A stretch of 54,661 nt of DNA from Magnetococcales bacterium WMHbin3 (GTDB lineage: Bacteria; Pseudomonadota; Magnetococcia; Magnetococcales; Magnetaquicoccaceae): positions 1 through 54,661 of the forward strand of contig PDZX01000024.1 of the NCBI GenBank assembly GCA_002753185.1, given 5' to 3'. The notes below the pieces were generated by a model, which saw nothing but the letters and a program-made list of their open reading frames with translations, made no database searches and was not told where the DNA came from. Both the position numbers and the translations under genes were made by a program. Shown here one piece after another: positions 46,359 to 54,661 of this stretch. Every line of letters begins with the position of its first letter. Positions within the stretch are counted from its first letter, which is position 1.

Positions 46359-49300
46359 ATGCCCCGCGCGCGGAGGGATACGACCTGATCCTGCGCCGCC
46401 AGTGGCCCTGGTTTCTGTTCCTGGCTGCCGGGCTGGCGATGCTCGCCAGGCGCAACTTCCTGCTCTTCCACACCCTGGTGGAGCTGTTCGTGGTGCTGGT
46501 AGGGGTGCTGATGGCGGTGGTGGTCTGGAACACCCGTGTGCTCACCCGCAACCATTTTTTCACCTATCTGGCGAGCGGCAATTTCTGGATCGCCCTGATC
46601 GAACTGGTCCACATGCTCGCCTACAAGGGGATGCCGACCCTGGCCGGGGCATCGGGACTGCTCGCCAGCCAGTTGTGGATCCTGGCCCGTTACGGGGAGG
46701 CCCTGCTGCTGCTCACCGCGCCCTGGTTCCTCGTCAGACCCTGCGGGCCACGCATGAACCTCCTGTTCGGCCTGCTGACCCTCCTGGGGCTGACGACGAT
46801 CTTTTCCGACCTCTTCCCGGTCACCTTCGTGGAAGGAATGGGGGTCACCCTCTTCAAGAGCCTCAGCGAACTGATCATCATGGCCATCCTGGGCGTGTCG
46901 GTGGGCATCCTCCACCGGATGCGCCATCTGCTGGACGTCAGGCTCTTCACCCTGCTGGTCGGCTCCATCCTCCTCTCCATCCTGGCCGGGGCCGCATTCA
47001 CCTTCTATATCGATGTCTACGGCATCAGCAACATGGTGGGACACCTGGCCAAACTGGCCAGCGTCTGGCTGCTCTTCGAGGCCGTCGTGCTGACCATGTT
47101 GCGCGAACCCTTCCGGGCGCTGGCCAGGGGGGCATCCTCCTTCGACGCCATTCCGGATCCGGTGGTACTGCTGGATGCCAGGGGGATCGTCCGCCAGGCC
47201 AACTGCGCGGCAGTGGCCCTGGCCCGCCGTCTCGACCTGGAATGGACCGGCGCATCCTCCCATGCCCTGCTGCATCCCCAACTGGAGAAACAAACCGGCT
47301 GCCCGATCTGCCACCACATCGCGGCAGGCGCTCCATTGCCGGTCAGCGAGTTCTTCCTGCCCCACAACAAGGAGTGGTGGGAGATCACCCTGACCAGGGT
47401 ACAGGCGGACGACCCCACCCAGGGCATGATCCAGATGGCCCGGAACATCACGCGCCGCAAGGAGGACGAAGCCAGGCTGCGGGCCACCGAGGAACACACC
47501 CGCTGGCTGGCCTCCCTGTTCTCCATGTCCGCAGACCTGACCGCGATCCTGGACGACTCCATGACCTTTCTGGCCGCCAACAAAAGCTACCAGGACCATT
47601 TCGCCCCCACGGGAGAACTCGTCGAAGGCCGGACGCTGTGGGAGGTTCATGGAACAAAATGGTACGACCAGGTGTTGCGACCCCACATGGAAAGGGCGCT
47701 GGCCGGGGAGACCGTCCGTTTCCAGACCTGCCATCCCTCCCGCATGGGGAGCCTGTGGGTGGACATGATCTATCAGCCCATCCTGGGCGCGCGGGGCAAG
47801 GTGAATTACATCATCAAGCAAGGACGCAACATCACCCAACTGAAAAAAACCGAAAACGATCTGGCCGAGGCGGAGCGGTTCAACCGTCGGGTCCTGGCCA
47901 CTCTTGGGGAGGGGGTGATCGTGCTGGACCGGGATCTGCGCTACCAGCTCTGGAACGAGTTCATGTATCACGTGAGCGGCAAAACCGCGCAGGAGGTGCT
48001 GGGACGTCATCCCGACGAGATCTTTCCCTTTTTGCGACCGGCGGGGATCATGGCCTGCATGGAACGCGCCCTGGCCGGAGAAGAGGTGATCACCGGGGCA
48101 ATCCGGGTGGAAGCGCCACCCCCCTTTCCCAGCAATTGGATTTCCGCCCACTTCTCCCCCCTGCGGAGTGCCGATGGCACGATCCAGGGGGTTGTCGGCT
48201 TCATCCAGGACATCAGCGAGCGGGTTGGCAACGAAGAGTCGCTGCGTCAATCCCAGGCGCTGCTCGACTCCATCGTGGAGCATGTCCCGGCCATGATCTT
48301 TCTCAAGGAGGCCAGGGATCTCACGTTTGTCCTGTTCAACCGGACAGGCGAGAGGCTGCTGGGTTATGACCGGGCCGAACTGCTCGGCAAGTCCGTCGAG
48401 GATCTCTTCCCGCCGGATCAGGCGAAATTCTACACCACCAAAGACCGGGAAACCTTGTCCAGCCACGCGGTTGTGGAGATCCCGGAAGAGCCGATTCGCA
48501 CCCGCGCCGGAGAAGAACGCTCGATACGCACCTTCAAGACCGGGCTGTACGATGCCCAGGGGAACGCCACCCATCTGCTGGGCATCTCCGTGGACATCAC
48601 CGACATGAAGCGATCGGAGGAAGAAAAACAAAGGCTTCAGGAACAGGCGCTGCGCAGCGCGCAACTGGCCACGCTGGGGATCCTCTCCGCCGGGATCGCC
48701 CACGAAATCAACAATCCGAACAACGCCATCGCGGTCAACGCCAATCTGTTGCAGGGAGTGTGGCGCGATGCCCAGATCATCCTGGAGGAATACCAGGCGG
48801 AGCACGGCGATTTCTCCCTGGGCGGCCTGCCCTGCGCGGAGATGATGCGGGAAGCGCCACGCCTGCTGACGAGCCTCACGGAGAACTCACGACGCATCAA
48901 GGCCACCATCGACAACATGAAACATCTGGCCCGCAAGGAGGATGACCAAGCCATGCAGCGCCTGGATCCGCGCGAGGTGATCCAGCGTTCCCGATCGATC
49001 CTGCAACATACCATCGCCAAACGGACCCGCCATTTCCATCTGGATCTGGCGACCGAGAGGCTGATGATCCGGGGCAATCCCAGACAACTGGAACAGGTAT
49101 TTCTCAATTTGCTGATGAACGCCCTGCAGTCCCTGCCCGACGAGCAACACGGGGTGACCCTGAGCATGCGCCAGGCGACGGGCCGGGTGATCGTCGAGAT
49201 CGCCGACCAGGGCCAGGGGATGACCCCGGAGGTCCTGGCCCGCGTCGGCGAACCCTTTTTCACCACGCGCACCTGCGAAGGGGGGCTGGGGCTGGGAGTG

Positions 49301-49426
49301 GCCATCATCCGCCAGATTCTGGATCGGCATCATGCAACACTGACCTACACATCGCAACCCGGCGAGGGAACCCGTGCAACCCTCGCATTCACGGCCATGG
49401 AGGAGGAGGAGGAGGACGCATCATGA
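46355..49426 (+). CDS. MASE3-PAS histidine kinase
   Basis: The 1023-residue protein has about eight transmembrane helices in its first 265 residues. They fit a MASE3 sensor (LLFHTLVELFVVLVGVLMAVVVWN and FWIALIELVHMLAYKGM). Four PAS-type domains follow (about 270-375, 385-500, 510-625, 635-755), then a HisKA with H783 (GILSAGIAHEINNPNNAI) and HATPase motifs (QLEQVFLNLLMNALQ, GLGLGVAIIRQILDRH). No receiver is attached; the NtrC-type regulator overlapping its stop is the clear partner. Confidence 0.93.
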   Translation: MNAPRAEGYDLILRRQWPWFLFLAAGLAMLARRNFLLFHTLVELFVVLVGVLMAVVVWNTRVLTRNHFFTYLASGNFWIALIELVHMLAYKGMPTLAGASGLLASQLWILARYGEALLLLTAPWFLVRPCGPRMNLLFGLLTLLGLTTIFSDLFPVTFVEGMGVTLFKSLSELIIMAILGVSVGILHRMRHLLDVRLFTLLVGSILLSILAGAAFTFYIDVYGISNMVGHLAKLASVWLLFEAVVLTMLREPFRALARGASSFDAIPDPVVLLDARGIVRQANCAAVALARRLDLEWTGASSHALLHPQLEKQTGCPICHHIAAGAPLPVSEFFLPHNKEWWEITLTRVQADDPTQGMIQMARNITRRKEDEARLRATEEHTRWLASLFSMSADLTAILDDSMTFLAANKSYQDHFAPTGELVEGRTLWEVHGTKWYDQVLRPHMERALAGETVRFQTCHPSRMGSLWVDMIYQPILGARGKVNYIIKQGRNITQLKKTENDLAEAERFNRRVLATLGEGVIVLDRDLRYQLWNEFMYHVSGKTAQEVLGRHPDEIFPFLRPAGIMACMERALAGEEVITGAIRVEAPPPFPSNWISAHFSPLRSADGTIQGVVGFIQDISERVGNEESLRQSQALLDSIVEHVPAMIFLKEARDLTFVLFNRTGERLLGYDRAELLGKSVEDLFPPDQAKFYTTKDRETLSSHAVVEIPEEPIRTRAGEERSIRTFKTGLYDAQGNATHLLGISVDITDMKRSEEEKQRLQEQALRSAQLATLGILSAGIAHEINNPNNAIAVNANLLQGVWRDAQIILEEYQAEHGDFSLGGLPCAEMMREAPRLLTSLTENSRRIKATIDNMKHLARKEDDQAMQRLDPREVIQRSRSILQHTIAKRTRHFHLDLATERLMIRGNPRQLEQVFLNLLMNALQSLPDEQHGVTLSMRQATGRVIVEIADQGQGMTPEVLARVGEPFFTTRTCEGGLGLGVAIIRQILDRHHATLTYTSQPGEGTRATLAFTAMEEEEEDAS

Positions 49427-50874
49427 ACGCCGCCTGCGAAACGAGTTCCATTGCCTCCGGAGAGCCTAGCGCTCCCGTATTCCTGGTGGACGACGAGGAG
49501 GACACCCTGCGCGGCATGAGCCTGCTGTTGCGCCGGGAAGGGGTGGAGCCGGTGGTGACGATCCGGGACAGCCGCGAGGTGCTGCCGATGCTGGAACAAC
49601 TGCCGGCGGCCGTGGTGGTGCTGGACCTCAACATGCCCCATATCGGCGGTCTGGAGCTGTTGTCCCGGATCAAGGCGCACGCCCCGGATCTGCCGGTGAT
49701 CGTGGTGACCGCCGTACAGGAGATCGCCACCGCCGTGGAGTGCATGCGGCAGGGGGCGGAAGATTATCTGCTCAAACCGGTGGAGGAGGAACGGCTGGTC
49801 TCCGCCGTGCGCCGGGCCAAGCGGACCATGGAACTGACGCGGGAGGTCAGCGCCCTGCGGGGCTATCTGCTGGGGGGCCAACTGGCCAATCCAGAGGCAT
49901 TCGCCCACATCGTCACCAGAAGCCGACGCATCGAGGCCCTGTTCAAGTATCTGGAGGCGGTGGCGCGCACGGGCGAAGCCCTGCTCATCACCGGAGAGAC
50001 CGGGACCGGCAAGGAGCTGTTCGCCCAGGCGTTCCATGCCCTGCGAGGCCGAAAAGGGGCTTTCGTGGCGGTGAACGTGGCGGGCCTGGACGAGCATATG
50101 TTCGCCGACACCCTGTTCGGCCACCGCAAGGGGGCCTTCACCGGCGCGGAGCAGTCCAGGGAAGGGTTGGTGGCCAGGGCGGCCAAGGGGACGTTGTTCC
50201 TGGACGAGATCGGCGATCTGGCGGAGGGGAGTCAGGTCAAGCTGTTGCGGCTGCTCCAGGAGCGCAAGTACGAACCGCTCGGCTCGGATCTCTCCCGCAA
50301 CAGCGAGGTGACGGTGGTGGCCGCCACCAATCGGGACCTCAAGCAGATGGCCAGGAGCGGGCAATTCCGGCTCGATCTCTATTACCGTCTGGCCACCCAC
50401 GCCATCCATCTGCCGCCGCTGCGGGAGCGTCAGGAGGACCTGGCCCCGCTGCTGGAGCGATTCCTGGCCGAGGCCGCCCAATCCATGGGCAGGGCCGCGC
50501 CTCCCACCGCGCCACGCGAGTTGTTGGGACTGTTGGCCGCCCATCCCTTTCCCGGCAACGTCCGCGAGTTGCGGGCGATGGTGTTCGACGCGGTGGCCAC
50601 CCATCAACGTGGGATGATGTCCCTGGCGAGTTTCCGGCAAGCCATGGGGATGACGGAGGATGCCCCGATCAGAACGACGCCACGCATGCCCGCGCTCACC
50701 TGGCCGGAGGGCGCGCCCCCTCCGACCCTCAAGGAGGCCGAAACGTTTTTGATTCACCACGCCATGACCCTGGCCAAGGGCAATCAGAAGATCGCCGCCG
50801 GCATGCTCGGCCTGACCCGCCAGGCCCTCAACCAGCGCCTCACCCGCCGGGGTGGATGGGATGCCTCGCAATAG
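49423..50874 (+). CDS. NtrC-family sigma-54 dependent response regulator
   Basis: The 483-residue protein has a receiver (D68 in VVVLDLNMPHIGG), an AAA+ sigma-54 activation domain with Walker A GETGTGKE, the sigma-54 contact loop GAFTGA intact, Walker B GTLFLDEIGDL and the R-finger region, and a C-terminal Fis-type helix-turn-helix (NQKIAAGMLGLTRQALNQRL). It starts within the kinase stop (ATGA). It should activate sigma-54 promoters in response to the MASE3 kinase; none was located by eye. Confidence 0.95.
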   Translation: MNAACETSSIASGEPSAPVFLVDDEEDTLRGMSLLLRREGVEPVVTIRDSREVLPMLEQLPAAVVVLDLNMPHIGGLELLSRIKAHAPDLPVIVVTAVQEIATAVECMRQGAEDYLLKPVEEERLVSAVRRAKRTMELTREVSALRGYLLGGQLANPEAFAHIVTRSRRIEALFKYLEAVARTGEALLITGETGTGKELFAQAFHALRGRKGAFVAVNVAGLDEHMFADTLFGHRKGAFTGAEQSREGLVARAAKGTLFLDEIGDLAEGSQVKLLRLLQERKYEPLGSDLSRNSEVTVVAATNRDLKQMARSGQFRLDLYYRLATHAIHLPPLRERQEDLAPLLERFLAEAAQSMGRAAPPTAPRELLGLLAAHPFPGNVRELRAMVFDAVATHQRGMMSLASFRQAMGMTEDAPIRTTPRMPALTWPEGAPPPTLKEAETFLIHHAMTLAKGNQKIAAGMLGLTRQALNQRLTRRGGWDASQ

Positions 50875-50960
50875 GCGAGGGAGCGATTTCTCTTGCCTAT
50901 TGGCGAACGTTGACGGAAGATACACAAAAAAATCACTGCCATGCCAGTCCAAGGAGTGAC

Positions 50961-51887
50961 ATGACATCCGACGAAAGCCAGAACCAATCCACCGAGTACG
51001 ATTCGCCGTGGAAGGAGATCCTGAAGGGCCACTTCAAGGCATTCCTGGCTTTTTTCCTCATGGAAGCGCATGACGACATCGATTGGCAGCGTGACCCGGA
51101 GTTTCTCGACAAGGAACTGGATCGGATCACCCGTGAAGCGGAGAGCGGCAACCGGCGCGTCGATCTGCTGGTCAAGGTGTGGCTGCGCGATGGCGATGAA
51201 CTCTGGGTGCTGATCCACGTCGAAGTCCAGGGGAGCCGGGATCCCGATTTCGCAGAACGGATGTACACGTGTCAGCATCGGGCCTATGACCTCCACCGCA
51301 AGCCCGTGATCGGCCTGGCCATTCTGGCGGACGAGGAACCCGGTTGGCGGCCATCGACCTTCGGCTACGAAAGATGGGGATCGGGGATGCACTATCGGTT
51401 CCATGCCATCAAGCTGCTGGATTACCTGGAGGACCTCCCTGCCCTGGAGCAATCCGGCAACCCCTTCGCCATCGTCACCCTGGCGCACCTGACCGGCAAG
51501 CAGACCCGCAATCATCCCGATGTACGCTACCACGAGAAGCGCCGCATTACGCGCAGTCTGTACCACCGTGGCTTCGATCGTCAACAGATCATCGACTTGT
51601 ACCGGTTCATCGACTGGGTGCTCCATCTGCCGGAAGCGGCGGATGACCAGTTCTGGCAAGAACTGTCAAACTTTGAGGAGAATCAGGCCATGCAATACAT
51701 TACAAGCGTTGAAAGGATCGGAATACGGAAAGGCAAGGCCGAATCCTTGCTCCAATTGCTCCAGGAGCGTTTCGGTTCCGTCCCGGAATCTGTCAAAAAC
51801 AGGGTGTCCTCAGCCACTCTGGAGGAGTTGACAGCCTGGCTTGGCAAAATTTTCAAGGCCGACTCGATGCAGGCGGTTTTTCAATAA
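50961..51887 (+). CDS. Rpn-family recombination-promoting nuclease/putative transposase with DUF4351 tail
   Basis: AAGGAG precedes the ATG at 50961. The 308-residue protein has a PD-(D/E)XK-type core near residues 55-90 (RRVDLLVKVWLRDGDELWVLIHVEVQGSRDPDFAERMYTCQHRAYDLH; Asp and ExQ pair) and a C-terminal DUF4351 region (LLQLLQERFGSVPESVKNRVSSATLEELTAWLGKI). Rpn proteins are DNA endonucleases related to PDDEXK transposases but have no inverted repeats; none is seen here. Confidence 0.85.
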   Translation: MTSDESQNQSTEYDSPWKEILKGHFKAFLAFFLMEAHDDIDWQRDPEFLDKELDRITREAESGNRRVDLLVKVWLRDGDELWVLIHVEVQGSRDPDFAERMYTCQHRAYDLHRKPVIGLAILADEEPGWRPSTFGYERWGSGMHYRFHAIKLLDYLEDLPALEQSGNPFAIVTLAHLTGKQTRNHPDVRYHEKRRITRSLYHRGFDRQQIIDLYRFIDWVLHLPEAADDQFWQELSNFEENQAMQYITSVERIGIRKGKAESLLQLLQERFGSVPESVKNRVSSATLEELTAWLGKIFKADSMQAVFQ

Positions 51888-51978
51888 GCGATACAGTAAA
51901 GTGGGGCGGATCGTCAACCGGGCCGACGACCACGACTTGACATCCACCTCGGCGTCGGCGATCCCAATGCCAAAAACG

Positions 51979-52344
51979 TCATGTCGGGGTCAAAGCTGGT
52001 GCGGGAGAGGTAGCCGCTGGCACAGAGGGCGCCACACGATTACCCTTCAACCAGATCAACAACTCCCGCCGTTCTTCGGCATTCATGGCCCCGACCAACA
52101 GCAGGATCGCCGCGATCTCCTCTTCCGGGCAGAAGAAATAGGCCATGGGCACTTTCAGAAGGAGTGCCAATTTCTGAACGAAGCGCATATCGCCAGGAGC
52201 GTGCCGTCCATGCTCGTACCTGTTGATGCGTGGAGAGGCCACATCCGGATCCAGTCCGGCTTGAATCCCCAATCCCAATTGGGACACCCCCGCCCTGAGA
52301 CGCGCCTCTTTCAAACGTTTCGCAAAAATCGGTGTCCCGTCCAT
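51979..52344 (-). CDS. XRE-family transcriptional regulator
   Basis: The 121-residue protein starts MDGTPIFAKRLKEARLRAGVSQLGLGIQAGLDPDVASPRINRYEHGRHAPG, a Cro/C1-type helix-turn-helix, followed by a short helical region with PEEEIAAILLLVGAMNAEERRELL. The frame extends upstream to 52539, but homology starts here and AAGGA lies 7 bases before the ATG. It is divergent from the small secreted protein gene, and paired operator-like sites lie between them. Confidence 0.85.
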   Translation of the reverse strand: MDGTPIFAKRLKEARLRAGVSQLGLGIQAGLDPDVASPRINRYEHGRHAPGDMRFVQKLALLLKVPMAYFFCPEEEIAAILLLVGAMNAEERRELLIWLKGNRVAPSVPAATSPAPALTPT

Positions 52345-52406
52345 TCCTTTGTCCTTGGAAAGGCAATCACAAAGACGCAGTTTATTGAGTTTTGATAATT
52401 GCCGAC

Positions 52407-52544
52407 TCTTCGTATTGCGTAGAGTCGGCATTGCCTTTGCATTCTTGTGCGCATCGCATTTGGAATTGACGCTTGACAGGATCAATATCCCTGGAACCCA
52501 CAGGGGCGGGAAAGATTTGCCCGAAACTCTACGCAACACGAAGA
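52407..52544. promoter_or_regulatory. Paired 19-bp inverted operator-like sites
   Basis: TCTTCGTATTGCGTAGAGT at 52407-52425 recurs in opposite orientation at 52526-52544 (18 of 19 match, A/G at one position), 100 bp apart. Each copy has ACTCT/AGAGT dyad arms; the first extends to CCGACTC/GAGTCGG. One lies 62 bp upstream of the XRE start, the other 35 bp upstream of the secreted-protein start. They look like binding sites for the XRE regulator. Confidence 0.6.
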
Positions 52545-52579
52545 ATTTGCCAGATCTTCAACAAAAGGAGTGTAAAACA

Positions 52580-52891
52580 ATGCAAGCTAAATCTAAATTT
52601 TCAATATTTTTGTTTATAATATTATTTTCAAATGCGCAATATGCAAAATCAGAGCTATTATTCACCACCGGAGCAGCGGCAACCATTGGCGGTCTGTCCG
52701 GCTTGACAGGCTACTATATTGGCCAACACACCCAATACACCCAACAACTCAGTTGCCATCCTGTTTCTTATCAGGCGGAACCTGTCTGCCAAAAATCCAG
52801 GAAGATCATGCCTGAACCAGCCAGCATTGACAACAGACATCAACAAAAAAATAATTATCCACAAAGCAATACTTTCAGAATTTACAGATAG
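52580..52891 (+). CDS. Small secreted protein of unknown function
   Basis: The 103-residue protein has a signal peptide (core FSIFLFIILFSNA, cleavage near YAKS) and then a Gly-rich stretch TTGAAATIGGLSGLTGYYIGQH that could insert in a membrane (glycine-zipper-like), two cysteines and a basic tail. AAAGGAG lies 9 bases upstream. It is AT-rich and followed after 53 bases by the PKD-repeat surface protein. Confidence 0.6.
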   Translation: MQAKSKFSIFLFIILFSNAQYAKSELLFTTGAAATIGGLSGLTGYYIGQHTQYTQQLSCHPVSYQAEPVCQKSRKIMPEPASIDNRHQQKNNYPQSNTFRIYR

Positions 52892-52944
52892 TTTTGCGTT
52901 ATGTAACGTCTCTGAACAGAAAACACATCAATAGGATACACATC

Positions 52945-54588
52945 ATGATCACTTTAAACAATAACACCTTAATCAAAATAATATTCACAATAGCGTGTCT
53001 GATTTTCAGCAATCCATTATTTGCAGCCACGACTCCAATTCCGGAAATCAACCCGAAAAGCGCAGGAAGCGCAACATTCTATGATGTAGGATCTACAATT
53101 ATCTTGAACGGCTCAAAAAGTACAAGCACACTTCCTTCTGCAAATATCAGTTATCTATGGACGTGTTCCAATTGCGCTGCATTGGGCTTACCGCCTGTCA
53201 GCAACACAAATTCGATATTTTCATTTGTGATACCACAAATTCCCGCAACAGAATCGACTTTAATATTTGACTTAACCACAAATGATGGCAGTCAACCCAA
53301 CACTGCATCCATACCCATTTTAGTAAGAACAAACCAACCAGTCGCTATCCTTTCGACGGTAACAGTTATTCAAATCCCAGTAGAGATAATCGTTCAGCAA
53401 GGCGTAAGAATTACATTGGACGCATCGCCATCCTTATATGTTCCGGGCACTTTAAAAACCAGCCTCTGGACCGTTTCACCACAAAACGCTCAAATCACGA
53501 TCAACAATGTCAATGCATTATCGACCTTTGCCGACATTGGCAAACAGGTACCTGTTGGAAAATATGAATTCAAGGAAACGATAATAGACACGTTAGGCAG
53601 AACCTCCTCGGTCACCCTGACAGTCCAAATCGTGGCCGCCAACCAGCTCCCCCCCACAGTTGCCAGCGTCACGCTTACCAATCAAACCGGCAACATCATC
53701 AACACATCAGCACCCCAGAATACGGTCATCACATTGACCCCTGTTGACGTCAAGGATGACCATATCAACGCAGCCGGCTTGCGATATGAATGGACGCAAG
53801 ACGCAAGCGATCCATACAGAATTCCGTATTGGTCAACAGCAACGACAGTTCCGGTCATCACATTCACCACGCCAACCCTCTCACCCTATATCACATCAAC
53901 AAAATTGCATCTCACTCTTAAAGTCACCGACCCGGCTGATTTTTTCACCGAAAAATCGGTCATTGTCAACATCTCCAATACCACAGCACCGCCAAGCGCC
54001 GCAGCATCAGCCGATTTAACTACGGCATTCGAGGGAGAAACGATTACTTTGAATGGCAGCGGGTCCAGTGACCCCAATGGCGGTACGATCCTGTCCTATC
54101 TTTGGTCCCTGCCAGGATTCCCCAATGTGATCTTGTCCGACACAAAAACTGCAAATCCCACGTTTGTCGCCCCCAGGGTTCCAGTCAACGGCACTTCCAT
54201 TGATTTCACATTGGCAGTTACCAATAACAATTTACTGACAAACAACCCCTTACCTCTTCGCATCATCATCAACAAGAGCAGCGCCAACATCTCCAATTGC
54301 AGCGACACCGCCTTCGCCACCATTCACGCCGCCGACCGTGCCGGTTCACCGATTTGCATCAAAGACCCCAGCGCAGAAGCGAAACTGGTCGAACTGGTGC
54401 CAAAACACCCCAGTCTGCTGATCAGCACGACCAGCCAGGCGCCTCAAAACATCGAATTCGGCATGTTGGCACTGCGTCTCAAGACAAGAAAAGTCGGTGA
54501 TCTTGTTACATTGAATCTGCAATTTGACCGACCAATCCCGGACAACCTGACCTTAGGAGCCGTTAAAAAATTACATGGACTTCTTTGA
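52945..54588 (+). CDS. Secreted protein with PKD/Ig-like repeats
   Basis: The 547-residue protein has a signal peptide (cut near LFA-ATT, residue 27) and about four Ig/PKD-like domains, clearest at about 345-430 (FEGETITLNGSGSSDPNGGTILSYLWSLP). The last 80 residues (NIEFGMLALRLKTRKVGDLVTLNLQFDRPIPDNLTL) resemble the choice-of-anchor type strands that end such surface proteins. The expected closing YKY-type strand is missing: the frame stops soon after an A6 run (54567-54572), and another frame reads KNYMDFFDASYGEIT, so a frameshift there is possible. It is AT-rich. Confidence 0.7.
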   Translation: MITLNNNTLIKIIFTIACLIFSNPLFAATTPIPEINPKSAGSATFYDVGSTIILNGSKSTSTLPSANISYLWTCSNCAALGLPPVSNTNSIFSFVIPQIPATESTLIFDLTTNDGSQPNTASIPILVRTNQPVAILSTVTVIQIPVEIIVQQGVRITLDASPSLYVPGTLKTSLWTVSPQNAQITINNVNALSTFADIGKQVPVGKYEFKETIIDTLGRTSSVTLTVQIVAANQLPPTVASVTLTNQTGNIINTSAPQNTVITLTPVDVKDDHINAAGLRYEWTQDASDPYRIPYWSTATTVPVITFTTPTLSPYITSTKLHLTLKVTDPADFFTEKSVIVNISNTTAPPSAAASADLTTAFEGETITLNGSGSSDPNGGTILSYLWSLPGFPNVILSDTKTANPTFVAPRVPVNGTSIDFTLAVTNNNLLTNNPLPLRIIINKSSANISNCSDTAFATIHAADRAGSPICIKDPSAEAKLVELVPKHPSLLISTTSQAPQNIEFGMLALRLKTRKVGDLVTLNLQFDRPIPDNLTLGAVKKLHGLL

Positions 54589-54661
54589 TGCGTCGTATGG
54601 CGAGATCACATAGTTCCATTCGCCATGAAAACTGTCCCGAGTCAACTGAATATTAGCAAAC
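54589..54661. other. Right edge of the window
   Basis: These 73 bases after the PKD gene contain no supported gene start or terminator. Confidence 0.4.

Noticed and set aside
46271..48805. 844-codon open frame on the minus strand
   Set aside because: Shadow of the MASE3/PAS kinase gene; no recognisable domains, rich in Gly/Gln/Asp.
50961..51887. Rpn-type gene as an insertion sequence
   Set aside because: No terminal inverted repeats or target-site duplication are visible around it.

Overview
The window is a high-GC chromosomal segment of a Gram-negative, flagellated proteobacterium. The evidence is a Tol-Pal locus, lipoproteins and OmpA-type envelope proteins, CheV and a methyl-accepting chemotaxis protein, many two-component proteins, and a hemerythrin-domain protein. 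This mix would suit the Magnetococcales/Alphaproteobacteria-like lineages, but that placement is inference; no rRNA, tRNA or magnetosome gene is visible.

Layout. 1-1864 (minus): ybgC-tolQ-tolR-tolA, with tolA running off the left edge. 2039-7758 (plus): gcvPA-gcvPB-eno in a tight run, then a Cys-rich MerR regulator and an S49 peptidase. 7795-10883: three consecutive secreted proteins, the middle one OmpA-like. 10980-12383: a toxin-antitoxin-chaperone (TAC) operon of HigB-like toxin, HigA-like antitoxin and SecB-like chaperone, whose toxin frame carries an in-frame TAA. 12409-13902: a secreted nuclease and CheV, divergent. 13909-18518 (minus): receiver protein, TetR, a large metallo-beta-lactamase/cNMP/hemerythrin fusion, and a tyrosine-recombinase-like protein without its catalytic residues. 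18661-23873: M23 peptidase, dtd, a receiver protein with an in-frame TAA, an OmpR-type regulator, an HPt protein, and uvrB. 24075-25079: ParD-like antitoxin and a coiled-coil PD-(D/E)XK-like protein. 25129-30894 (minus): a 1413-residue hybrid kinase, a GGDEF response regulator and tag, with overlapping ends. 30939-34419: radical SAM protein, metallophosphoesterase and a methyltransferase-like protein. 34453-36112: an accessory patch with a DUF433/DUF5615 toxin-antitoxin pair between 61-bp direct repeats, an I9-like inhibitor, a subtilase remnant and a YegP-like protein. 36276-40917 (minus): aas split by one TGA, then modABC. 41016-43052: an FGE-type lipoprotein and a tiny convergent lipoprotein. 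43357-50874: a chemoreceptor with a 1-nt frameshift, a small protein, and a MASE3/PAS histidine kinase with its NtrC-type partner. 50961-54661: an Rpn-type nuclease, an XRE regulator facing a small secreted protein across paired operator-like sites, and an AT-rich PKD-repeat surface protein.

The strongest themes are signalling (at least nine two-component or chemotaxis proteins), envelope maintenance, and toxin-antitoxin material. Four genes (the higB-like toxin, a receiver gene, aas and the chemoreceptor) are each broken by a single nonsense codon or a 1-nt shift while homology continues past the lesion. That is either real gene decay or base-level error in this sequence, and it deserves checking first. 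The most interesting single unit is the TAC operon with its interrupted toxin.
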